Positions 40,364-49,059 of a stretch of 53,579 bases of DNA are shown one piece after another. Source of the stretch: Streptomyces sp. NK15101. GTDB taxonomy: Bacteria > Actinomycetota > Actinomycetes > Streptomycetales > Streptomycetaceae. How positions within the stretch are numbered: the first letter of the stretch is position 1; the number at the start of each line of letters is the position of its first letter. The DNA lies in NCBI RefSeq assembly GCF_020400725.1, contig NZ_JAINVG010000049.1, forward strand, positions 1-53,579, in the 5' to 3' direction. Below the pieces are notes generated by a model, which saw only the letters and a list, made by a program, of their open reading frames with translations, searched no databases and was not told the DNA's origin. Made by a program: the position numbers and the translations under genes.

Positions 40364-40650
40364 CGGTGTCCGGCCCCGCGTGGTCCCCTGCCCGGACGCT
40401 TCGGACGGGGGGCCGTCGCATGTCCGGGCAGGGGCGAGCGTCTGCTGCTCGGGGGGTCACAGCACGCTCGTCCCCCTCTTCCGCCGAAGGTCCCCGTGTG
40501 GATGCACCAGGACCGGCGGCGTCTGCGGGCGATGTCGGAGGCAGCGCGGGCGCCCCGGGAGGAAGCCGGTGCGGAAACGACGCGTGTGGCCCGTGCGCAG
40601 CGCTTCTTCCCTGGTCAGGGGGGCGGCGCACCAGTCCCTGAGGAGTACGC
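40364..40650. other. gap upstream of the carotenoid genes
   Basis: I see no gene in these 287 bases. Promoter elements for the crtY-crtU unit may be here or in the following small frame. There is no light-regulator gene of the LitR or LitS type. Confidence 0.4.
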
Positions 40651-40978
40651 CATGAACGCTGTTCCGCGGGGCTCCCCCCGCCCATTACGCACCACCGCAC
40701 AGGCCCCGCCCGGTCTTCCTGTCCGCCTGGCGCAACCGGGGCCGCCGCCGGCCCGGACTCCTCCCCGGTGTCCGGGCGGACGACGGCCCGCCGTGAGCGG
40801 GGGCGGGGAGCGGATCCGGGCGGAGAAAACGACGCGGTGCCACGGCGCGGCTGCATCCGCGGAAGGCCGCGTGGGGGAAGCCTGGTCCGGACGGTCCTCC
40901 CGGGCGGGCGGACCGGGACGGGCCTCCCGTATGGCCGGGGGGTCCACCGTCGAGAACGGAGCCGGCCGGGGACCATGA
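40651..40978 (+). CDS. possible leader ORF overlapping crtY start
   Basis: A 108-residue frame with a good ribosome binding site (GAGGAG eight bases before the ATG) whose stop codon overlaps the crtY ATG as ATGA. That arrangement would couple crtY translation to it. However, the protein is Pro/Arg/Gly-rich low-complexity sequence with no family signature. It has a TTA leucine codon as codon 12, which in streptomycetes needs the bldA tRNA. It may be a genuine leader, a remnant of a lost gene, or chance. Confidence 0.3.
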
Positions 40979-42150
40979 CGTACAGCGGCGACATCGTCAT
41001 CGTCGGCGCGGGAGCCGCCGGCCTCTCGCTGGCCTGGCGGCTGCTCGACCCGCCGCCCGGTGTCCGGGCCCCGGACGTCGTCCTCGTCGACGCGCCTCCC
41101 GGCCCGCTCCGGCCCCCCGAACGCACCTGGTGCTACTGGGAGGCCGGGCCGGGTGACTACGAGCCGCTGCTCACCGCGAGCTGGCGCCGGCTCCGCGTCC
41201 GCGCTCCCGACGGCGGCGGCCCGGCCCGTGACCTCGGCGGGCTGCGCTACAAGATGCTGCGCTCCGCCGCCTTCGAGCGCGGTCTCGAGCCGCGCCTGGC
41301 CGGGCTGCGCAGGATCGAGGCGGTCGTCGAGCGCGTCACCGATCTGCCGCACGGTGCCGAGCTGGTGTGCCGTACCCCCGAGGGCGCCGTGCGCACCCTG
41401 CGCGCCCGCTGGGTGTACGACTCCCGCCCTCCCGCCGTACCGCCGCCCGCGCGGGTGGCGCTCCTCCAGCACTTCCGCGGCTGGTTCGTCCGCTGTGACC
41501 GCCCCGCGTTCGACCCCGGCACCGTCGAGCTGATGGACTTCCGCACGCCCCAGCCCCGGCACGGGCTCTCCTTCGGGTACGTCCTGCCCCTCAGCCGCCG
41601 TGAAGCGCTCGTGGAGTACACCGAGTTCAGCAGGGCGCCCCTCCCCCGGGCCTCCTACGACGAGGCGCTGCGCCACTACACGGAACGGGTGCTGGCACTC
41701 GGGCCGTACCGGGTGACGGACACGGAACAGGGGGTCATCCCCATGACCGACGGCAGGCACGACCGCCGGCCCGGCCGGCACGTCTTCCGCATCGGCGCGG
41801 CCGGCGGGGCCGTACGCCCCTCCACCGGATACGCCTTCGCCGCCATCCAGCGGCAGTCCCGTGCGGTGGCGGACGCCGTGCACACGGGCCGCACGCCCGT
41901 TCCGCCGTCCGCCCATCCGGCCAGGGCACTCGCCATGGACGCCGTCCTGCTCCGCGGGCTCGACGCCGGCCGCATCGACGGGCCCGCCTTCTTCACCCGG
42001 CTCTTCGACCACGTGCCCGCCGCCCGCCTGCTGCGCTTCCTCGACGGCACGACCCGCCCCGCCGAGGAGTTCGCCATCGGCCTGCGCACCCCCGTCCTCG
42101 CCATGCTCCGCACCGTCGCCGAACTGCCCCTGCTCGCCCGCCGAACCTGA
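40975..42150 (+). CDS. crtY: lycopene beta-cyclase CrtY
   Basis: A 391-residue FAD/NAD(P)-fold cyclase that turns lycopene into beta-carotene. The dinucleotide motif is IVIVGAGAAGLSLAWRL (about residues 7-23). Family blocks follow: RTWCYWEAGPGDYEPLL, FRGWFVRCDRP, LMDFRTPQ, FGYVLPLSRREALVEYTEF and GAAGGAVRPSTGYAFAAIQRQS, the last one a strong CrtY signature. ATG 40975 follows ccgggga. It is the first gene of a + strand pair with crtU (24 bases between), converging on the crtEIBV chain. Confidence 0.93.
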   Translation: MTYSGDIVIVGAGAAGLSLAWRLLDPPPGVRAPDVVLVDAPPGPLRPPERTWCYWEAGPGDYEPLLTASWRRLRVRAPDGGGPARDLGGLRYKMLRSAAFERGLEPRLAGLRRIEAVVERVTDLPHGAELVCRTPEGAVRTLRARWVYDSRPPAVPPPARVALLQHFRGWFVRCDRPAFDPGTVELMDFRTPQPRHGLSFGYVLPLSRREALVEYTEFSRAPLPRASYDEALRHYTERVLALGPYRVTDTEQGVIPMTDGRHDRRPGRHVFRIGAAGGAVRPSTGYAFAAIQRQSRAVADAVHTGRTPVPPSAHPARALAMDAVLLRGLDAGRIDGPAFFTRLFDHVPAARLLRFLDGTTRPAEEFAIGLRTPVLAMLRTVAELPLLARRT

Positions 42151-42173
42151 CCGAGACCCCGAGGAGAACCCCC

Positions 42174-43733
42174 ATGAACGTCCACGACCGCGCGCCGGCC
42201 GCCCGCCGCGGCCGCGACCGCAAGGCCGTAGTCGTCCCCGCACACCCGGGTCGGCCCGTCGCCGACGGTCCACGGCCCCGGTGCGCGGTCGTCGGCGGCG
42301 GCATCGCGGGCATCGCCGCCGCCACGGCGCTGGCGGAGCGGGGCGTCCGCGTCACCCTCTACGAGCGGGAGGCGGCGCTCGGCGGCCGCCTGGCCGGCTG
42401 GCCCACCGAGCTCGCGGACGGCTCCGCCGTCACCATGAGCCGCGGGTTCCACGCGTTCTTCCGCCAGTACTACAACCTGCGGGGCCTGCTGCGGCGGGCC
42501 GACCCCGGCCTCGACCGGCTCCGCCCGCTGCCCGACTATCCGCTGCGGCACGGCTCGGGGCTGCAGGACGGCTTCGCCCGGGTGCCGAGGACACCGCCGT
42601 GGAGCGCCGTCGGCTTCACCCTCCTCAGCCCCAGCTTCGGCGTGCGGGACCTGGCGCGGATGAATCCCCGCGCCGCGCTCCCCCTGCTCGACGTGCGCGT
42701 GCCCGAGATCCACCGGCGTTACGACGGCGTCAGCGCGCTCGAACTGCTCGACCGCATCCGCTTCCCCGCGGCCGCCCGGCATCTCGCCTTCGAGGTCTTC
42801 TCCCGGAGCTTCTTCGCCGACCCGGCCGAACTGTCCGCCGCCGAACTCGCCCTCATGTTCCACATCTACTTCCTCGGCTCCTCGGAGGGGCTCCTCTTCG
42901 ACGTGCCGGACGAGCCCTATCCGCAGGCGCTGTGGGACCCCCTCGGCCGCTATCTGGAAGGCCACGGCGTCGACATCCGTACGGGCACCGTGGTGACCGG
43001 CCTCCGACCCGCCCCGGACGGCGGCCATCTGATCCGCGCCGCCGGGGCCGCCGAGCACGCCGACGCGGTCGTCCTCGCCCTGGACACCGCGGGGCTGCGG
43101 ACCCTCACGGCCGCCTCTCCCCACCTGGGCGACGAGGCGTGGCGCGCCCGGATCGGCCGGCTGCGCACCGCACCGCCCTTCCTCGTGTCCCGGATCTGGC
43201 TCGACCGTCCCGTCGCCGCCCACCGCCCCGGCTTCCTCGGCACCAGTGGTCACGGGCCCCTGGACAACATCAGCGTGCTCGACGTCTGGGAGGGCGAGGC
43301 CGCGCGCTGGGCCGCGAAGACCGGCGGATCCGTCCTCGAACTCCACGCGTACGCCGCGGATCCGGCCACGGCCCCGGAGACCCTCGCCCGCGCCCTGACC
43401 GAACAGCTGCACCGCGTGTATCCGGAGACGTCCGCGGCGGGCATCGTCGACCGGCGGGACGAGTGGCGGCAGGACTGCCCTCTCTTCGCCGTGGGCGGCG
43501 ACGCGGACCGGCCCACTGTCGACACGCCCGATCCGACCGTCACCGTCGCCGGGGACCTGGTCCGCACGGGCCTCCCGGTGGCGCTCATGGAACGGGCCGC
43601 CACCACCGGCTTCCTCGCGGCCAACGCCCATCTGCGGCGCTGGGGGCTGCGCGGGCAGACGTTGTGGACCGTGCCCGACCGGGGCAGGTCCGCAGCCCTG
43701 CGGTTCCTGGCGCGCCGCTTCGGCGAAGGCTGA
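42174..43733 (+). CDS. crtU: carotenoid desaturase/methyl-shift enzyme CrtU (isorenieratene synthase)
   Basis: A 519-residue FAD-dependent enzyme of the phytoene desaturase-like superfamily. The dinucleotide motif is CAVVGGGIAGIAAATALAERG at about residues 37-57 and the adjacent YEREAALGGRLAGW. The sequence GFHAFFRQYYNLRGLLRRAD is characteristic of CrtU/aromatic-ring-forming desaturases, which move a methyl group and aromatise both beta rings of beta-carotene to give isorenieratene. The C-terminal VTVAGDLVRTGLPVALMERA is the FAD-binding end. ATG 42174 has GAGGAG nearby. It follows crtY and ends before a hairpin shared with crtV. Confidence 0.92.
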   Translation: MNVHDRAPAARRGRDRKAVVVPAHPGRPVADGPRPRCAVVGGGIAGIAAATALAERGVRVTLYEREAALGGRLAGWPTELADGSAVTMSRGFHAFFRQYYNLRGLLRRADPGLDRLRPLPDYPLRHGSGLQDGFARVPRTPPWSAVGFTLLSPSFGVRDLARMNPRAALPLLDVRVPEIHRRYDGVSALELLDRIRFPAAARHLAFEVFSRSFFADPAELSAAELALMFHIYFLGSSEGLLFDVPDEPYPQALWDPLGRYLEGHGVDIRTGTVVTGLRPAPDGGHLIRAAGAAEHADAVVLALDTAGLRTLTAASPHLGDEAWRARIGRLRTAPPFLVSRIWLDRPVAAHRPGFLGTSGHGPLDNISVLDVWEGEAARWAAKTGGSVLELHAYAADPATAPETLARALTEQLHRVYPETSAAGIVDRRDEWRQDCPLFAVGGDADRPTVDTPDPTVTVAGDLVRTGLPVALMERAATTGFLAANAHLRRWGLRGQTLWTVPDRGRSAALRFLARRFGEG

Positions 43734-43763
43734 CGGCCGGACGCCTCGGCGGGCACCGGCGGA

Positions 43764-43793
43764 CGGCCGCCGGCAGACGAACGCCGGCGGTCG
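43764..43793. terminator. terminator between convergent crt units
   Basis: An 11-base stem (core CCGCCGGC at 43767-43774 with GCCGGCGG at 43783-43790) and an eight-base loop lie between the crtU stop and the crtV stop. It should terminate both convergent transcripts. Confidence 0.7.
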
Positions 43794-43897
43794 GGCGCCG
43801 GCACCGCAGGGCCGGGCCGGCGGCTCCTCCTCGTGGACGGAGGGAGCGCCCGCGCCCGCCGGGCCCGAGGGGCCGGCGGACCGGGCCGTCGAGCCGC

Positions 43898-45010
43898 TCA
43901 GCCGGGGAAACGGCCGTCGCTGCGCAGGGCGAAGCGCCGTTCGGCGTACGCGAGGTCGTCCCGCCACAACCGGCCCGCCGCGGCCCGGATCGCGGGCCGC
44001 AGCAGCGGGGCGAGCGCGCGGGCCAGCGCGAACCCGCGCCGGTCCGAACCGGCCACGACCGCCTCCACCACGGCGGTCCTCGGGCGCCGGGAACCGGGCG
44101 GTGTCAGCGGCGTCGCGTGCGTCTCCACCACCGAACCCGTTCCCTCGCCGGCCACGATGCGCATGACGACGGTGCGCGCGTCCGGTGCGTCGAACGCCGC
44201 GCGCACCGGAACCACCGCCCGTCCGGCCACCTTGAACGACACGTCCACCAGCAGGACGTCGTCCGTGTCGTCCTCGCCGGCGGGATCGTCCAGCACGGTC
44301 AGGTCCACGAACGAGTACGGGTGCAGCCAGGCGCCGTGCCAGGGATCGAGGCGGTTCGCGACCACGTCCTCCGGTTCGCACCTACCCACCCCGGTGTACA
44401 CCGCGGCGACCTGACCGTCCCCCCTCGGCCGGGCCGGCACGGCGGGGCGTTCGGTCGGCGCTTCGCCGCCGGCCCGGTCGAGCCGTACCCACAGCAGGAC
44501 CCCGTCGTCGTACACCGGCCACGGCGACCACCCGGCGAAAGGGGCTCCGTCGAGGGCGAGGCCGTGCCAGTGACAGATCAGCCGGCCGCACCGCACCACG
44601 CTGTCCTTGAGCGGGGCGCCGAGGTGCGGGCAGGCCCCGGGCCCGGCGTGGGGCACGCCGTTCCCGTCGCGCCACAGCACGATCTCCGTGCCGGCGACCG
44701 TCCGTCCGAGCGGCCGGCGGGCGGTCAGGTCCGAGGCGGCGCCGACGACGAACCAGTTCCCCGAGGGACGTGCCCGGGCCCGCTCCAGGGCCTCCGCGAT
44801 CCGCGCGGGCTTGGCGTCCTGCCACGTGGGGCGCTGGCGCTCCCAGGCGACGACGTTCCGGCGCAGCCGCAGCGGCAGCGCCGTCCGTCGTTCCGGCCGC
44901 CGGATCGATCCGGTGTCCCTCCGCCCGGCCGGACCGCCGTCCGCACGCCCGACCGGACGGCCGTCCGCACGCCCGGCCCGTCCGCGGTCCGTCCCGTTCT
45001 CCGCGCTCAC
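43898..45010 (-). CDS. crtV: Rieske [2Fe-2S] domain protein in the CrtV position
   Basis: A 370-residue protein. The Rieske cluster motifs are ACPHLGAPLKDS and CGRLICHWHGLAL (about residues 125-155), the Cys-x-His pairs that hold the iron-sulfur cluster, and the C-terminal part resembles an oxygenase-like or DUF5914-type domain (LDPWHGAWLHPYSFVDLTVL). In streptomycete crt clusters the fourth gene of crtEIBV is called crtV; its exact reaction is not settled, and I use the name by position. GTG 45010 overlaps the crtB stop (GTGA). The first 50 residues contain DGRPVGRADGGP-like repeats. It could be an oxidase acting on a carotenoid ring. Confidence 0.8.
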   Translation of the reverse strand: MSAENGTDRGRAGRADGRPVGRADGGPAGRRDTGSIRRPERRTALPLRLRRNVVAWERQRPTWQDAKPARIAEALERARARPSGNWFVVGAASDLTARRPLGRTVAGTEIVLWRDGNGVPHAGPGACPHLGAPLKDSVVRCGRLICHWHGLALDGAPFAGWSPWPVYDDGVLLWVRLDRAGGEAPTERPAVPARPRGDGQVAAVYTGVGRCEPEDVVANRLDPWHGAWLHPYSFVDLTVLDDPAGEDDTDDVLLVDVSFKVAGRAVVPVRAAFDAPDARTVVMRIVAGEGTGSVVETHATPLTPPGSRRPRTAVVEAVVAGSDRRGFALARALAPLLRPAIRAAAGRLWRDDLAYAERRFALRSDGRFPG

Positions 45011-46077
45011 GACCTGTCCTCTCCCCGACGCTCCGTCACCGCTCCCCCGTTCGCCGCCGCGACGGCTGCCCCGTCGTACGCCCTCCCGCCGTTCGCGCTC
45101 CCGCTCCCCGGCCCGAACCCGGCCGGGTCGGTGCGGGGCGCGGGGCGGGCGGCGGTGCGCGCGGCGAGGGCCCCGGCCAGGCCGCGCAGCGCCACGGCCG
45201 CCCTCCGCCGCCGGCCCACCACGGCCCTGCGGTGCACCGCCGCGTACCCGTCCTTCTCGATCGCCCCCAGGATGTCGCGGTACAGCACGAAGGCCGTGCG
45301 CACACACGGCGCCGACACGGGGTCCAGGCGCTCGATCCCCGGCTCGGCCGCGCGGTAGACCTCCCGGGTCAGGGCCGCCGCCGCGCGCAGCGCCGAGGTG
45401 ATCCGTGCGTCCCGGCACCCGGTGCGTCTGCTCCACGTCAGCAGCTCGCGGTCCACGCCGTGCGCCGCCAGCAGGTCCAGGGGCAGGTAGACCCGCCCCC
45501 GGTCGAGGTCCTCGCCCACGTCCCGGAGGAAGTTCGTCAGCTGGAAGGCCACCCCGAGCGCCGCGGCGTACGGCTCCGCCTCCGCCCGGGGCACGACCGT
45601 GCCGAGCACCGGGGTCATCTGCAGTCCGATGACGGCGGCCGACCCGTGCATGTAGGACCTCAGGTCGGCGTAGGTCGGGTACTCCTCGACCGACAGGTCG
45701 CTGCGCATCGACGCGAGGAAGTCGGTGAAGTGGCGGGCCGGAATGCCGTACCGGACCCTCGTGTCGGCCGCCGCCCGCACCACCGGTTCGCCGGCCTCCT
45801 CGCCCCGGACCGCCCGCAGCCACTGCCGCTCCAGCGCGTCGAGGGCGAGGCGGCGTTCGTCCGTGGAGGCTCCCGCACCGAGGTCGTCGACGATGTCGTC
45901 GGCGTAGCGCGCGAAGCCGTAGAGGGCGTGCACGGCGGCGCGCCGGTCCACCGGGAGCAGGCGGGTGGCGAGGAAGTACGTCTTGCCGTGCCGGGCGTTG
46001 AGCCGGCGGCAGGCGGTGTAGGCCGCCCGCAGCGACGGATCGGTGATGCCCGCGGCGTCCAGTTCGCGCACCGTCAT
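45007..46077 (-). CDS. crtB: phytoene synthase CrtB
   Basis: A 356-residue enzyme that joins two geranylgeranyl diphosphates to 15-cis-phytoene. The two aspartate-rich motifs are ARYADDIVDDLG (about residue 57) and NFLRDVGEDLDRGRVYLPLD (about 173-192), both of the squalene/phytoene synthase fold. Other blocks: HGKTYFLATRLLPVDRRAAV and YMHGSAAVIGLQM. ATG 46077 overlaps the crtI stop as ATGA, and its stop overlaps the crtV start. The last 60 residues form a low-complexity Ala/Gly/Arg tail. Translation is probably coupled along the whole crtE-I-B-V chain. Confidence 0.95.
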   Translation of the reverse strand: MTVRELDAAGITDPSLRAAYTACRRLNARHGKTYFLATRLLPVDRRAAVHALYGFARYADDIVDDLGAGASTDERRLALDALERQWLRAVRGEEAGEPVVRAAADTRVRYGIPARHFTDFLASMRSDLSVEEYPTYADLRSYMHGSAAVIGLQMTPVLGTVVPRAEAEPYAAALGVAFQLTNFLRDVGEDLDRGRVYLPLDLLAAHGVDRELLTWSRRTGCRDARITSALRAAAALTREVYRAAEPGIERLDPVSAPCVRTAFVLYRDILGAIEKDGYAAVHRRAVVGRRRRAAVALRGLAGALAARTAARPAPRTDPAGFGPGSGSANGGRAYDGAAVAAANGGAVTERRGEDRS

Positions 46078-47564
46078 CCGGCCCGGCCCTTTCCGGTCAC
46101 GCGGGCCGCGGCGAGCTTCCCGGAGATCAGCACCGTGGGCACCCCGACGCCCGGGGTCGTGCCGCACCCGGCCAGCACGGCGTTCTCCGTGCCGGCCACG
46201 AGGTTCCGCGGCCGGAACGGGCCGGTCTGCGCGAGGGTGTGGGACACGGAGAAGGGGGTTCCGGCCGCGTGCCCCAGCGCCGTCCAGTCCGCCGGAGTGA
46301 CGAGGCTCTCCTCGTCGACGGACGCCCCCAGGCCGGCCAGTCCCCGGCGCTCCAGCTCCCGCACCAGGTCGTCGCGGTAGCGCGGTCCGAGCTCGCCCCA
46401 GTGAGTGGCCCCGAAGCCGGTCTCCGTGTTGGGGCAGGGGGCCAGGACGTAGTGCAGATGGCGCCCCGCCGGGGCCAGCGACGGGTCGGTGGCGGTGGGT
46501 CTGGTGATCAGCAGCGAAGGGTCGCTCATCAGCCGTCCGGAACCGGTCAGCTCGCCGAACACGGCGTCCCAGGCGTGCCCGAACGACAGCGTGTGGTGGG
46601 CGAGTTGGGGCCAGGTGCGGTCCGTCCCGACGTGCAGGACCACCGCGCTCGGGGCGTGCCGCAGCCGGACGGGACGCCTCGGGGTCCGTCCCAGGAGCCG
46701 GTAGGACACCGGCAGGTCCGGTGTCAGGACGACCGCGTCGCAGGGGATCCGGTCGTGCTCGGTGACCACGGCGGTGACGCGCGGGCCGGTGCGCTCGAGG
46801 CGGGCGACCCGCTCGCCGAACCGGAAGACGACGCCCGCCCGGGTCGCCGCCTCGGTCATGGCCACCGGCACGGTGTGCATCCCGCCGCGCGGGAAGTAGA
46901 CGCCGGCGACCGTGTCCATGTAGGCGATCACGGCGTAGGCGGCCAGCGCACGGGACGGGGCGACCCCGGCGTACAGGGCCTGGAAGGAGAACACCCGGCG
47001 CAGCCGCTCGTCCGACAGGAAGCGTCCGACGGCCCGGTCGAGGCGCCCGAAGCCGCCGAGCGCCGCGAGCCGTGCCAGGTCCGGGTGGAGCAGCCGCAGG
47101 GGCGAGTCGAAGTTGGCGTCGATGAAGCGCCGCATCTGCACGGCGTAGAGCTTTTCGAGCCATCGGCGCAGCCTGCGGTAGCCCAGGGCTTCCCGTGCAC
47201 CGGCGAAGGCGGCGATCTCGGCCTCCATGACCTCGGCGTCGGTGTGCACGTCGAGGCGGGTGCCGTCGGCGAAGAGCGCCCGGTACGCGGGGTGCAGGGG
47301 GACGAGGTCGACGTGGTCGCGCAGCGAGTCGCCCACGGCCCGGAAGGCCTCGTCGAGGACGTCCGGCATGGTGAGGACGGTCGGGCCCGTGTCCACCCGG
47401 TAGTCGCCGAGCCGGAGGTGCCCGGCCCGGCCGCCGGGCCCTTCGTCCCGTTCCACCACGGTCACCCGCCGGCCCGCGCCCGACAGGTGCAGCGCGGCGG
47501 CCAGGCCTGCCAGGCCCGCTCCCACGACGACGACGTGGTCCGTCGGACCGGTCAGGGTCTTCAA
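46074..47564 (-). CDS. crtI: phytoene desaturase CrtI
   Basis: A 496-residue FAD-dependent desaturase making lycopene from phytoene. The N-terminal dinucleotide motif is HVVVVGAGLAGLAAALHLSG (about residues 10-29), then VERDEGPGGRAGHL. The C-terminal CrtI signature is NAVLAGCGTTPGVGVPTVLI followed by SGKLAA. FFPRGGMHTVPVAM-type sequence (YFPRGGMHTVPVAMTEAATR) is in the middle. The start is TTG at 47564, which overlaps the crtE stop (TTGA). Length is normal. Four desaturation steps are expected for lycopene production, which fits the beta-cyclase nearby. Confidence 0.95.
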   Translation of the reverse strand: MKTLTGPTDHVVVVGAGLAGLAAALHLSGAGRRVTVVERDEGPGGRAGHLRLGDYRVDTGPTVLTMPDVLDEAFRAVGDSLRDHVDLVPLHPAYRALFADGTRLDVHTDAEVMEAEIAAFAGAREALGYRRLRRWLEKLYAVQMRRFIDANFDSPLRLLHPDLARLAALGGFGRLDRAVGRFLSDERLRRVFSFQALYAGVAPSRALAAYAVIAYMDTVAGVYFPRGGMHTVPVAMTEAATRAGVVFRFGERVARLERTGPRVTAVVTEHDRIPCDAVVLTPDLPVSYRLLGRTPRRPVRLRHAPSAVVLHVGTDRTWPQLAHHTLSFGHAWDAVFGELTGSGRLMSDPSLLITRPTATDPSLAPAGRHLHYVLAPCPNTETGFGATHWGELGPRYRDDLVRELERRGLAGLGASVDEESLVTPADWTALGHAAGTPFSVSHTLAQTGPFRPRNLVAGTENAVLAGCGTTPGVGVPTVLISGKLAAARVTGKGRAG

Positions 47565-48847
47565 CGGGCTTCTCCGATCAGAACGGTGTCGGTGCTGTCG
47601 TCGGTGACGGCGACGACGGCGGGGTCCGCGGTGTGTGCGGCATGGCGTACGGCTCCGGGCCGGGCGGGCCGTCCGGGGGCGGGACTCCGCCCGCAGGCGT
47701 CGCGCAGCAGGTCACCGAGGCGGTCCGTCGCCTCCCGTGACAGGCCGGCGTCGGCGACCGCCTCGACCCCGCGGGCGCACAGCTCCTCGACGCGCCGGGA
47801 GACCAGGTCGCGCGCCCCGCACGTCTCGAGGAGCTCCAGCACGCGGTCGACGTCCACCGCCCGGGCGGCAGGGGCTCCGCGGTCGGCTTCCCCGGCCCGG
47901 ACGGCAGGAGTTCCACCGTCGGCTTCCCCGGCCCGGACGGCAGGAGCCCCCAGCACCTCGTCCAGGAGCCGCAGTCCGACGTGGTCCCCGTCGCGCAGGC
48001 ACAGCTCCCGCGCGACGGCCAGCAGATAGGTCGCCCTGCCCTCGCGGATGTCCTCGCCGCTCGGCTTCCCGGTCGTCGCCGGGTCTCCGAAGGCCCCCTG
48101 CAGGTCGTCGTGGAGCTGGAACGCCAGCCCGGCCGACCATCCGGCCGCGCGCAGTCGTCCCACCGTGTGCTCGGGCGCGCCCGCGAGTACCGCGCCCAGC
48201 GCCAGGGGTTGTCCCACCGTGTACAGCGCCGTCTTGAGCACGGCGGTGTGCACGGCCCGGTTCGCCGAGGTGGCGCGTGTGACCTGGCCGTGCAGGTCGA
48301 GGTACTGACCGGCCACCATCTGCATGCGCATCACCCGCCACACGTCTGCCGCCCGCCGCTCCGCCGGTGCTCCCCGAACGGCCTCGGCGAAGGCGTCGTC
48401 GGCCCAGGCGAGGGCCAGATCCCCGGCGAGCACCGCGGCCGCCCCGCCGAACGTGCCGCACGGCGACGCGCGCCCGGCCGTCCCGTACTGCCGGTCTATG
48501 CCGACGTGCACGGCGGGGCGTCCGCGCCGCAGCGTGGAGCCGTCCATGACGTCGTCGTGGATCAGTGCGCAGGTCTGGATCAGTTCGAGCGCCGCGGCGA
48601 CCCCCAGGGCCCGGGGGGCCTCGCGGGCGCCTCCCCCGCAGCCGCGCATCGCCCACCACAGGAACGCGGAGCGCAGCCGCCTGCCGCCGTCCAGCGCGAA
48701 ACGCGCCACGCGGCCGGCGATGTCGGCCGCGAAGACCGGATCCGCGGCCTCGGCCTCCTCCAGTCGCCGCTCCAGCGTCCCTCCGAGCCACTTCCTCACG
48801 GCCGCGGGCACGTTCTGGTCGACGTCGGACGGATCGAGTACGTGCAT
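47561..48847 (-). CDS. crtE: geranylgeranyl diphosphate synthase CrtE
   Basis: A 428-residue polyprenyl synthase giving the C20 precursor. The first aspartate-rich motif is LIHDDVMDGSTLRRGRPAVH (about residues 95-114); the second is AFQLHDDLQGAFGDPATTGK (about 240-259). RRLRSAFLWWAM is the basic region before the first motif. Between residues 300 and 335 lies an in-frame 12-residue duplication (GEADGGTPAVRA / GEADRGAPAARA) not usual in the family, so the protein is longer than the standard 350-400 residues. ATG 48847 follows ggggag. First gene of the coupled minus-strand crtEIBV operon; divergent from a methyltransferase gene. Confidence 0.95.
   Translation of the reverse strand: MHVLDPSDVDQNVPAAVRKWLGGTLERRLEEAEAADPVFAADIAGRVARFALDGGRRLRSAFLWWAMRGCGGGAREAPRALGVAAALELIQTCALIHDDVMDGSTLRRGRPAVHVGIDRQYGTAGRASPCGTFGGAAAVLAGDLALAWADDAFAEAVRGAPAERRAADVWRVMRMQMVAGQYLDLHGQVTRATSANRAVHTAVLKTALYTVGQPLALGAVLAGAPEHTVGRLRAAGWSAGLAFQLHDDLQGAFGDPATTGKPSGEDIREGRATYLLAVARELCLRDGDHVGLRLLDEVLGAPAVRAGEADGGTPAVRAGEADRGAPAARAVDVDRVLELLETCGARDLVSRRVEELCARGVEAVADAGLSREATDRLGDLLRDACGRSPAPGRPARPGAVRHAAHTADPAVVAVTDDSTDTVLIGEAR
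47882..47946. repeat. crtE: tandem repeat inside crtE
   Basis: A 29-base sequence beginning GTCGGCTTCC occurs identically at 47882-47910 and 47918-47946, a 36-base period that keeps the crtE frame. A third degenerate copy is suggested to the left. It makes the 12-residue repeat in CrtE between the prenyltransferase core and its C-terminal helices. Confidence 0.9.
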
Positions 48848-49059
48848 CGCAACTCCCCTTGAAGGCGGCCTGGCCCGTGTGGCTCACCGGCTCATCGGCC
48901 CATCGGCTCACCGGTGATTCAGTACCGCCGCCGCGAGCGGATGCACCGTTCCTTGGGCCGTGCGGACCACGTCCGGCCACGAACGGCGTGCCGTGCCGGG
49001 TCCGCCGGTACGCCGGCCGTGACACTGGGAAGCCCCGCACGTTCCCCGGAGGCACCGCC
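48848..49059. promoter_or_regulatory. divergent crtE / crtT promoter region with 8-bp repeats
   Basis: All control of the crtEIBV operon and the divergent methyltransferase must lie in these 212 bases. Bases 48881-48912 are four adjacent 8-base units (GGCTCACC, GGCTCATC, GGCCCATC, GGCTCACC). No regulator gene adjoins. The sigma factor is unknown; in other streptomycetes these promoters depend on an ECF-type light-induced factor. Confidence 0.6.

Noticed and set aside
41676..44381. 901-residue minus-strand frame opposite crtY and crtU
   Set aside because: It is the antisense shadow of two well-supported carotenoid genes; composition and lack of any family signature show it is not a gene.
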